A stretch of DNA of 21,299 bases from Pseudomonadota bacterium (GTDB lineage Bacteria > Pseudomonadota > Gammaproteobacteria > Xanthomonadales > Xanthomonadaceae): contig JAFAFY010000183.1 of assembly GCA_023423235.1 (NCBI GenBank), positions 1-21,299 of the forward strand, read 5' to 3'. Positions 7,708-13,927 of the stretch are shown here, in pieces. The notes under the pieces are model-generated. The model saw nothing but the letters and a program-made list of their open reading frames with translations. It did no database searches and was not told the origin of the DNA. The first letter of the stretch is position 1. Each line of letters opens with the position of its first letter. A program made the translations under genes and the position numbers.

Positions 7708-9609
7708 ATGTCCCGCGACACCCAGTTCACTCTGCTGAAACAGCGCCGCTTCCTGCCGTATTTCTCGGTCCAGGCGCTGGGCGCGTTCAACGACAACGTC
7801 TACCGCCAGGCGATCATCGGACTGCTTGGGGCGATGGTGCTGTCCGGTGCCGTCGGCAGCGAGACGCGGGCCACCTACACCCAGCTGGCACCGGCGATCT
7901 TCATCCTGCCCTACTTCCTGTTCTCGGCCATCGCCGGACAGATCGCCGAGAAGCTGGAGAAGCAGAAGCTGATCGTCATCACGACCGCGATGGAGATCGC
8001 GATCATGTCGGTCGCCGCGATCGGCTTCGTGCTGCAGAACATGCCGCTGCTGCTGGTCGCGCTGTTCTGCACCGGCCTGCAGTCCACGCTGTTCGGGCCG
8101 GTGAAGTATTCGATCCTGCCTTCGGTCCTGCGCCCCGAGGAACTGACCGGCGGCAACGGCCTGGTCGAGATGGGCACCTCGCTGTCGATCCTGCTGGGCA
8201 TGATCTGCGGCGGCATGATCTTCGTGCTCGGCGGCGAGCATGCGCCCTGGATCGCCGCGGTCGCCATCGTGCTGCTGGCGATCGCCGGCAATGTGCTGGC
8301 GCGGCGCATCCCCAGGGTCGATGCCGGTGCGCCGGACCTGAAGATCAACTGGAACCCGCTGCCCGAATCCTGGGCCATCTGGAAGCTCACCCGCCGCCAG
8401 CCGGCGGTGCGCAACGCGATCCTCGGCGTGTCGTGGTTCTGGTTCATCGGCACGGTGCTGACCGCGCAGCTGCCGGTCTATGCCGAGGTGAACCTGGGCG
8501 GCGCGCAGGCGCTCTACATCTTCGCGCTGGCGCTGTTCTCGGTCGGCGTGGGCACGGGCTCGCTGCTGTGCGAGAAGCTGTCCGGGCGCACGGTGGAGAT
8601 CGGCCTGGTGCCGTTCGGCGCCTTCGGCATCAGCCTGACGATGCTGGACCTGTACTTCGCCCGGCCCGGCGAGGCGCTGCTGGCAGGACTGTCGGCAATG
8701 GAGTTCATCCGCACGGACGGCAGCTGGCGGATCATGCTCGACCTGACCGGCATCGGCCTGTTCGCCGGGTTCTTCGTGGTACCGCTGTTCGCGCTGATCC
8801 AGAGCCGCACGCCGAGGGGCGAGCTGGCCCGGGTGATCGCAGGCATGAACATCCAGAACTCGGTGTTCATCGTCGTCGCCGCGCTGACCGGGCTCGCGGT
8901 GCAGCAGTGGCTGGGCTGGACCATCCCGCAGGTGTTCCTGGCGGTGGCGATCGCCAATGCCGTGGTGGCGGTGTGGATCTTCAGCATCGTGCCCGAGTTC
9001 TTCATGCGCTTCCTCAGCTGGCTGATGGTGCGCGCGCTCTACCGCCTGCGGGTGCAGGGCGTGGAGGAGCACGTGCCCGACGAAGGCCCGGCGCTGATCG
9101 TCTGCAACCACGTCAGCTACATGGACGCGCTGATCCTGGCGGCCAGCATCCCGCGACCGGTGCGCTTCGTCATGTACCACCGGATCTTCGACATCCCGGT
9201 GCTGCGCTGGATCTTCCGCACCGCCAGGGCCATCCCGATCGCGCCGGAGAAGGAAGACCCGGCCTTGATGCAGCGCGCCTTCGACGCCATCGATGCGGCA
9301 CTGGCCGACGGCGAACTGGTCTGCATCTTCCCCGAGGGCCGGCTGACCGCGGACGGCGAAATCGCGCCGTTCCGCGCGGGCGTCGCGCGCATCCTCGCGC
9401 GCCGCGCGGTGCCGGTGGTGCCGATGGCGTTGCGCAACATGTGGACCAGCATGTGGAGCCGGCACGACTCGCGGCTGCGGCGCATGCGCATGCCGCGCCG
9501 GTTCCGCGCACCGGTCGAGGTGCTGGCCGGGCCTCCGGTCGCCGGCGATGCGGCCACGCCCGCGCAGCTGGAGGCACGCGTACGCGCGCTGCGCGGCGAC
9601 GCCGCGTGA
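7708..9609 (+). CDS. LplT-like MFS transporter fused to PlsC-type acyltransferase
   Basis: A 633-residue membrane protein with two parts. Residues 1 to about 430 are a major-facilitator domain similar to the lysophospholipid flippase LplT; the opening FLPYFSVQALGAFNDNVYRQA is typical. Residues of about 445-633 are a glycerolipid acyltransferase domain with the HX4D motif (H468, D473, in NHVSYMD) and the FPEGR motif (541-545). In E. coli, LplT moves lysophospholipids inward and the Aas protein re-acylates them; here transport and acyl transfer are on one chain. The acyl-ACP synthetase domain of Aas is absent, so acyl groups must come from acyl-ACP or acyl-CoA made elsewhere. The expected role is phospholipid repair at the inner membrane. 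ATG 7708 is preceded by GGAG at 5 nt. The substrate is inferred from the families. Confidence 0.92.
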   Translation: MSRDTQFTLLKQRRFLPYFSVQALGAFNDNVYRQAIIGLLGAMVLSGAVGSETRATYTQLAPAIFILPYFLFSAIAGQIAEKLEKQKLIVITTAMEIAIMSVAAIGFVLQNMPLLLVALFCTGLQSTLFGPVKYSILPSVLRPEELTGGNGLVEMGTSLSILLGMICGGMIFVLGGEHAPWIAAVAIVLLAIAGNVLARRIPRVDAGAPDLKINWNPLPESWAIWKLTRRQPAVRNAILGVSWFWFIGTVLTAQLPVYAEVNLGGAQALYIFALALFSVGVGTGSLLCEKLSGRTVEIGLVPFGAFGISLTMLDLYFARPGEALLAGLSAMEFIRTDGSWRIMLDLTGIGLFAGFFVVPLFALIQSRTPRGELARVIAGMNIQNSVFIVVAALTGLAVQQWLGWTIPQVFLAVAIANAVVAVWIFSIVPEFFMRFLSWLMVRALYRLRVQGVEEHVPDEGPALIVCNHVSYMDALILAASIPRPVRFVMYHRIFDIPVLRWIFRTARAIPIAPEKEDPALMQRAFDAIDAALADGELVCIFPEGRLTADGEIAPFRAGVARILARRAVPVVPMALRNMWTSMWSRHDSRLRRMRMPRRFRAPVEVLAGPPVAGDAATPAQLEARVRALRGDAA

Positions 9610-9712
9610 TCGCGCACGCGCATGACAGGTGTCGGCGTCGTCGCGCTCGGGTACGCTAACGGCCTTGACGCGGCCAACGGGGAGCGCCGCGCCGGCAACA
9701 GGGGAGTTCCGC

Positions 9713-10057
9713 ATGTCCAGCCCGCCCTATCCACCGCCACCTCCGCCCGCGGCGCAGCACGTCCATCACCACTACTACCCGCAGAAATCCAGTGGCGTCG
9801 CGGTGCTGCTGGAGCTGCTGCCCGGCGCGTTGATCCAGACCTTCGGCATCGGCCACATGTACGCCGGCAATGTCGGCACCGGGCTGCTCTTCATGTTCGG
9901 CTACTGGGCCGTGGCCTTCATCAACCTGCTGCTGTGCTTCGTGGTGATCGGCTTCTTCACCTGGCCACTGTGCTGGATCGGCACCGCGATCCTGTCCTCG
10001 GTCATCGCCGGCAATTCGGCGCAGGCCGTGCCGGTGCCGGTCTACCGCAACGCCTAG
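9713..10057 (+). CDS. Small TM2-like membrane protein with polyproline/His N-terminus
   Basis: 114 residues. The start is well supported: GGGGAG at 9701-9706 lies 6 nt before ATG 9713. The N-terminus is MSSPPY followed by six prolines and then HVHHHYYP. Two closely spaced hydrophobic segments follow (about 33-60 and 66-100). A glycine-rich FGIGHMYAGNVGTGLL turn resembles the TM2 domain pattern (G-x-G-x-H-x-x-Y-x-G), although the family match is by eye. The C-terminus ends shortly after the second hydrophobic region. No biochemical role is known to me for bacterial members. It is the first of three small membrane-protein genes on this strand, 57 bp before the next. Confidence 0.78.
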   Translation: MSSPPYPPPPPPAAQHVHHHYYPQKSSGVAVLLELLPGALIQTFGIGHMYAGNVGTGLLFMFGYWAVAFINLLLCFVVIGFFTWPLCWIGTAILSSVIAGNSAQAVPVPVYRNA

Positions 10058-10114
10058 TCCGACCTTTCTTCCGCCCTGTTTCGCCACTGTTCCTTCACCT
10101 GCAGGAGATCCGCC

Positions 10115-10492
10115 ATGAGTTCCATTCCTCCCCCGCCGCCGGCCGGCGCCTACGCCTCGGGCCCGCTGCCCGGCGCCCCGATCGCACCGGGCACTGTGCC
10201 CAACTACCTGGCGTGGTCGATCATCGCCACGGTGCTGTCGATCTGTTTCTGCTGCATCGTCGGCACCATCCCGGGCATCGTCGCCATCGTGTTCTCGGCC
10301 AAGGTCAACACGCTGCTGGGCCAGGGCGACCTCGCCGGCGCCCAGCGCGCGTCCAACACCGCCAAGACCTGGTGCTGGGTGACGACCGCGCTGTGCATCA
10401 TCGGTGCGCTGTGGACCGCCTACTCGCTGATGTTCGGAGGCGGCATGGAGCAGTACCAGATGATGATCGAGCAGATCCAGAACGCGAGCTGA
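10115..10492 (+). CDS. CD225/dispanin-like small membrane protein
   Basis: 125 residues starting at ATG 10115, with AGGAG at 10103-10107 (7 nt spacing). The N-terminus (MSSI then five prolines) is disordered. The core fits the CD225/dispanin pattern: PNYLAWSIIATVLSICFCC (first membrane segment with a Cys cluster), IPGIVAIVFSAKVNTLL, then the loop GDLAGAQRASNTAKTW and a second membrane segment. In animals this family includes the IFITM proteins; bacterial members are common but uncharacterised. Its TGA shares one base with the ATG of the next gene, so translation of the two is probably coupled. Function unknown. Confidence 0.85.
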   Translation: MSSIPPPPPAGAYASGPLPGAPIAPGTVPNYLAWSIIATVLSICFCCIVGTIPGIVAIVFSAKVNTLLGQGDLAGAQRASNTAKTWCWVTTALCIIGALWTAYSLMFGGGMEQYQMMIEQIQNAS

Positions 10493-10935
10493 TGGCCCAC
10501 GTGCACGACCATGCGACGACGCCCACGCGTCGCCGCGCCAGGACCGCCGCCCTGCTGGGCGGCGGTCTGGTCGCGTCTGCGGCCGGCGTCTGGTTGCTGC
10601 GCACCTTCGATCCCACGGCGCCGGGCAGCCCGTTCCCGCCGTGCCTGTTCCAGAGCGTCACCGGCTGGTACTGCCCGGGCTGCGGCATCACCCGCTGCCT
10701 GCACGCACTGGTCCACGGCGACCTGGCACAGGCCGTCGCCATGAATCCGCTGCTGGTGCTGCTGCTGGCGCTCACGCCGGTGTTCGCGGCCTGGCATCTG
10801 GGCTGGAAACCCGCCTGGCTGCGCCCGGTCGCAAAGGTACTGTCGACCGCGACGTTCTGGATCAGCCTGCTGCTGGTCTACTGGGTCGCGCGCAACCTGC
10901 CGTGGGCGCCGTTCGCCTGGCTGGCACCGGGCTGA
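10492..10935 (+). CDS. DUF2752 family membrane protein
   Basis: 147 residues. The hallmark of DUF2752 is clear: CLFQSVTGWYCPGCGITRCLHALVHGDLAQAVAMNPL, quoted here only through its key parts CPGCGITR and the following H-G-D...N-P. The two cysteines of C-P-G-C could bind metal or form a disulfide. Three hydrophobic segments lie near residues 20-38, 82-103 and 114-135. The N-terminus MAHVHDHATT is His-rich. ATG 10492 overlaps the preceding stop by one base (TGATG). The biochemical role of the family is unknown. It closes the three-gene set; the next gene is convergent, 84 bp away. Confidence 0.88.
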   Translation: MAHVHDHATTPTRRRARTAALLGGGLVASAAGVWLLRTFDPTAPGSPFPPCLFQSVTGWYCPGCGITRCLHALVHGDLAQAVAMNPLLVLLLALTPVFAAWHLGWKPAWLRPVAKVLSTATFWISLLLVYWVARNLPWAPFAWLAPG

Positions 10936-11019
10936 CAACGCGGCGCACACTGCGCCCACCCCCTCCCGTCAGCGCACGTCCGCCCGGCGGAACGCGGCAT
11001 GCCGCACGCGGCACCACAC

Positions 11020-11904
11020 TCAGACGCGCGCGTGCTCCGCATACCACTGCTCGATCAGCCAGCGCGAGATCGACAGTTTCGGCGACAGCAGCAGGCCATC
11101 GTCCGGCCGTTCGCCGCGCAGCGCAGCGCCGATCTCGCCCACCTCGAACCAGCGTGCGTCCTCCAGTTCGTCGTTGACCTGCGGCACGTCGGGCTCGGCC
11201 TCGGCGATGAAGCCGAGCATCAGCGAGGCGGGAAACGGCCACGGCTGCGAGGCCAGGTAGCGGCAGCTGCGGATGCGCACGGCGCTTTCCTCCATCACCT
11301 CGCGGACCACGGTCTGCTCCAGGGTTTCGCCCGGCTCGACGAAACCGGCCAGGGTGGAATAGCGCCGCGCCGGCCACGCGGCCTGGCGGCCGAGCAGCAG
11401 GCGGCTGCCGTCGCTGACGGCGACGATGACCGCCGGATCGGTACGCGGGTAGTGCTCCAGGCCGCACTGCGGGCAGCGCCCCAGCCAGCCAGCCCGCGCC
11501 CAGGTCAGCGCCGCGCCGCAGGCGCCGCAGAAGCGGTGGCGGCTGCGCCAGTGCAGCACCGCGCGCGCCTGGGCGAACGCGGTCGAGGCCAGCGCCGGCC
11601 AGGCCGCGGCGGCGCTGCGCAGGTCGGTGACCTGGCCCGATTCCAGTGCCGCGGGTGCATCGGCCGCAGGCAGGGCGAACCAGGCCTGAGGGCCATGCAG
11701 GCCAAGGAACACGGCGCTGTCCGGGCGCGCGCCCACCGCGGTGCCGGTCAGCTGTGGCGGCAGGCCGTCGGCGTCGACCCAGGCATTGCCGGCGCCATCG
11801 AGCACCAGCACCCGGGCTTCGGGCCACAGCCGCGCCAGCGCGGCGGAATCGGTGCGTAGGTGTTCGGCGCGGTCGAGCGGATCGTCGAGGAAGCTGAAGG
11901 CCAT
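11020..11904 (-). CDS. nudC: NADH pyrophosphatase / NAD-RNA decapping enzyme NudC
   Basis: A 294-residue Nudix hydrolase that splits NAD(H) into NMN(H) and AMP and, in E. coli, removes NAD caps from RNA 5' ends. In order it has an N-terminal domain; a zinc ribbon with C126, C129, C144 and C147 (CGAC, CPQC); a Nudix box at 187-209 with G187, E193, R201-E202 and E205-E206; and the NudC-specific SQPWPFP motif at 219-225, which sets NAD specificity. The box has Ala208 where glycine is usual. The start at ATG 11904 gives MAFSFLDD and fits homologues. No Shine-Dalgarno is seen; a GATAAT -10-like element ends 6 nt before the ATG. It lies 72 bp downstream of erpA on the same strand. Confidence 0.95.
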   Translation of the reverse strand: MAFSFLDDPLDRAEHLRTDSAALARLWPEARVLVLDGAGNAWVDADGLPPQLTGTAVGARPDSAVFLGLHGPQAWFALPAADAPAALESGQVTDLRSAAAAWPALASTAFAQARAVLHWRSRHRFCGACGAALTWARAGWLGRCPQCGLEHYPRTDPAVIVAVSDGSRLLLGRQAAWPARRYSTLAGFVEPGETLEQTVVREVMEESAVRIRSCRYLASQPWPFPASLMLGFIAEAEPDVPQVNDELEDARWFEVGEIGAALRGERPDDGLLLSPKLSISRWLIEQWYAEHARV

Positions 11905-11921
11905 GCGGCGATTATCGCCGC
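11905..11921 (-). promoter_or_regulatory. Hairpin plus -10-like element abutting the nudC start
   Basis: A perfect inverted repeat (11905-11911 with 11915-11921, 3-nt loop) touches the nudC start codon. Its centre, read on the minus strand, is GATAAT (11916-11911), five of six bases of a consensus -10, with 6 nt between it and the ATG. No -35 match was found at 16-18 bp. It may be a promoter giving a leaderless message, or a hairpin limiting nudC translation if transcription comes from erpA. Confidence 0.45.
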
Positions 11922-11976
11922 AGCCGGCGTCGCGGCGATGGCATGGCATGCGGGCGCGGCCTGCGCCGGCGCGTGC

Positions 11977-12354
11977 TCAGACGGTGAAGCTGCTGCCGCA
12001 GCCGCAGGTCGACTTGGCGTTGGGGTTGCGGATGGTGAACTGCGCGCCATGCAGGCTTTCGACGTAGTCGACCGAGGCGCCCATCAGGTACTGCAGGCTC
12101 AGCGGGTCGACCACCAGGGTGACGTCGTCGGTGACCACGGCCAGGTCCTCGTCGCTGCGCGCCTCGTCGAACTCGAAGCCGTACTGGAAGCCCGAGCAGC
12201 CGCCGCCCTGGATGTAGACGCGCAGCTTCAGCTCGGGATTGCCCTCGCCGGCGATCAGCTCACGCACCTTGGCGGCGGCGGCCGGGGTGAACTCCAGCGG
12301 CCGGTCGAGCGACTGGTAGTCGGCGGGACCCTGGATGGAAAGCACTTCACTCAT
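11977..12354 (-). CDS. erpA: Iron-sulfur cluster insertion protein ErpA
   Basis: A 125-residue A-type Fe-S carrier that passes [4Fe-4S] or [2Fe-2S] clusters to apo-enzymes in the cytosol. The three ligand cysteines are C53 (GGGCSGFQYGF) and C117 and C119 (STCGCGSSF). The IRNPNA stretch before the last pair, GNPELKLRV and the overall sequence place it with ErpA rather than IscA or SufA. ATG 12354 (MSEVLSIQG) gives a normal N-terminus. The DUF6776-like gene ends 32 bp upstream on the same strand, so the two may share a transcript; nudC follows. No Fe-S operon regulator site was recognised. Confidence 0.93.
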   Translation of the reverse strand: MSEVLSIQGPADYQSLDRPLEFTPAAAAKVRELIAGEGNPELKLRVYIQGGGCSGFQYGFEFDEARSDEDLAVVTDDVTLVVDPLSLQYLMGASVDYVESLHGAQFTIRNPNAKSTCGCGSSFTV

Positions 12355-12386
12355 GCCGGCCAGCATGGGGGCCGGCCGCGCGGGAT

Positions 12387-13157
12387 TCAAGCATCGGGGC
12401 CGGAACGCGGCGTCACGTCGGTCCAGCTGAAGCTGCGCTCGACCGCCGCCGCGCCTTCCGGTTCCAGCCGCACCAGCACCCGCAGCGGCTGGAAGCCGGC
12501 CGGCAGCACGATGTCGCCCTCGACCTGCTGGAAATACTTGAACGAATACGCGATCGGCTTGGCATCCGGCTGCTGGCGCAGGGCGCTCCAGTCCAGCGTC
12601 TCCAGCCGGCCATCGCGGGTGCCCTCGACCGACAGGCGCACCTGGCCCTGGCTGACTGCATCGCGGTTCAGGCTCTGGGTCAGGGTCGCGGTGTAGTGCC
12701 AGCCGGCATCGGTGCGCGGCTGCAGGCGCAACTCGTGCACGGTCAGGCCGCGGCGCTGGGCGGTGGCGCCGACGAAGCGCTCGTAGAAGGCCACGTCCGC
12801 ACGCAGCGCGGCGATCTCCTCGTCGCGCTCGGCCAGCGTGCCCTGCAGGTCGCGGTTGGCGTCGCGGCTGATCTGGTCGGAACGGGTCAGGGTAGCGACC
12901 TGCTGTTCCAGCTGTTCAAGGGTCCCGGCCTGCAGCGCCAACTGGCGCTGGGGGTCGTCCACTGCCGGAAACAGCAGCCGCCACGCGCCCCAGATGCCGA
13001 ACGCCAGCGACAGCAGCACCACCACCAACCCAGCCAGCAGCCAGTGCGTGGCCGGCGCAGGCACCGGGTGCGGCGCATGTTCGCCGACGGGCGCGGCGGC
13101 AGGCGCGACGGCCGCTGGCGGCGGCGCGTCCGGCCCGGATTGCGAAGCTTCGGTCAT
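12387..13157 (-). CDS. DUF6776-like single-pass membrane protein with coiled coil
   Basis: 256 residues: a Pro/Ala-rich cytosolic N-terminus (1-37), one membrane helix (about 39-62), a Gln/Glu/Asp-rich segment with coiled-coil character (about 68-125, ending in RDEEIAALRADVAFYERFVG), and a C-terminal beta-rich domain expected in the periplasm. This fits proteins annotated DUF6776 in xanthomonads, a call from memory of the family. Function unknown. The start is ATG 13157. It has no ribosome binding site, but a good promoter (TTGACG, 18 bp, TATACC) ends 6 nt before the ATG, so a leaderless transcript is likely. It is upstream of erpA and divergent from the DUF4126 gene. Confidence 0.8.
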   Translation of the reverse strand: MTEASQSGPDAPPPAAVAPAAAPVGEHAPHPVPAPATHWLLAGLVVVLLSLAFGIWGAWRLLFPAVDDPQRQLALQAGTLEQLEQQVATLTRSDQISRDANRDLQGTLAERDEEIAALRADVAFYERFVGATAQRRGLTVHELRLQPRTDAGWHYTATLTQSLNRDAVSQGQVRLSVEGTRDGRLETLDWSALRQQPDAKPIAYSFKYFQQVEGDIVLPAGFQPLRVLVRLEPEGAAAVERSFSWTDVTPRSGPDA

Positions 13158-13163
13158 CGCGAC

Positions 13164-13193
13164 GGTATAGCGAGCCCGCGGAATGTCCGTCAA
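13164..13193 (-). promoter_or_regulatory. Sigma-70-like promoter of the DUF6776-like gene
   Basis: On the minus strand TTGACG (13193-13188) is followed by an 18-bp spacer and TATACC (13169-13164). This gives 5 of 6 and 4 of 6 matches to the -35 and -10 consensus. The usual start site 7 nt past the -10 falls on the A of ATG 13157, so the message would have no leader. Confidence 0.65.
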
Positions 13194-13207
13194 CCCGGGT
13201 GCGCTTC

Positions 13208-13213
13208 TATACT
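13208..13213 (+). promoter_or_regulatory. -10-like element of the DUF4126 gene
   Basis: TATACT matches five of six -10 positions and lies 45 bp before ATG 13259. The -35 region at 16-18 bp upstream has no clear match, and it overlaps the -35 of the divergent promoter, so the two promoters could interfere. Confidence 0.45.
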
Positions 13214-13258
13214 CTGCGGCGTTGTGCGGGCGTTCGGCTCCGCGCGGGGGAATCAGCG

Positions 13259-13840
13259 ATGTCCGAAGCCCATCTGTTCGCGATCGGCATCCTGCTGGCG
13301 TGGCTCGCCGGCATCCGGGTCTATCTGACGGTGTTCGGCATCGGCCTGGCCGGCGCGCTGGGCTGGCTGGATCTGCCCCCCGCGCTGACCGCCACCGAAT
13401 CGCCCTGGGTGCTGGGCGTCTCCGGTGCGCTGGCGCTGGTGGAGTTCTTCGCCGACAAGATCCCCGGCGTCGACTCGGGCTGGGACCTGCTGCAGACGCT
13501 GGCGCGCGTGCCGGCCGGCGCATTCCTGGCCGCGGCCACGCTCTCGCCCGACGGCGACCTCGGCGCGGGCATGCTGGCCACCGGTGCCGGCGTCGCCCTG
13601 ACCAGCCATGTGCTCAAGGCCGGCTCGCGGTTGCTGCTCAATGCCTCGCCCGAGCCGGTCAGCAATCTGGCTGCGTCCTCGACCGAGGACATCGTGGCGA
13701 TCTCGGCGCTGGCGCTGGCATTCGCCTATCCCTGGGTAGCGCTGGCCCTGGTCGTCGGTATCGGTCTGCTGTGCGCACTGCTGCTGTGGTGGCTGCTGCG
13801 CCGGATATTCCGGCGCGGCCCGGCGACGGTGCGCCCATGA
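13259..13840 (+). CDS. DUF4126 family membrane protein
   Basis: 193 residues, an integral membrane protein of the DUF4126 family. Visible features are an N-terminal hydrophobic segment with GIRVYLTVFGIGLAGALGW, the acidic VEFFADKIPGVDSGWDLLQT signature, an Ala/Gly-rich central segment with TSHVLKAGSR, the polar SNLAASSTEDI, and a strongly hydrophobic C-terminal helix ending in basic residues. The family has no proven function that I know of. A GGGGGA run about 10 nt upstream is the ribosome binding site for ATG 13259. The following signalling gene starts 87 bp after its stop on the same strand. Confidence 0.85.
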   Translation: MSEAHLFAIGILLAWLAGIRVYLTVFGIGLAGALGWLDLPPALTATESPWVLGVSGALALVEFFADKIPGVDSGWDLLQTLARVPAGAFLAAATLSPDGDLGAGMLATGAGVALTSHVLKAGSRLLLNASPEPVSNLAASSTEDIVAISALALAFAYPWVALALVVGIGLLCALLLWWLLRRIFRRGPATVRP

Positions 13841-13927
13841 CCGCCGCCGCAGCGCCTTCGGACGGCCGTCGCCATCCGGGCAGGCCCGGGTTGCCTGTTG
13901 CCGCCGGCCACGTCAGAGTCGGTGTTC

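Noticed and set aside
7339..9714. A 791-codon minus-strand open frame opposite the transporter-acyltransferase gene
   Set aside because: No recognisable domain; the plus strand holds an intact, well-supported gene with a ribosome binding site.
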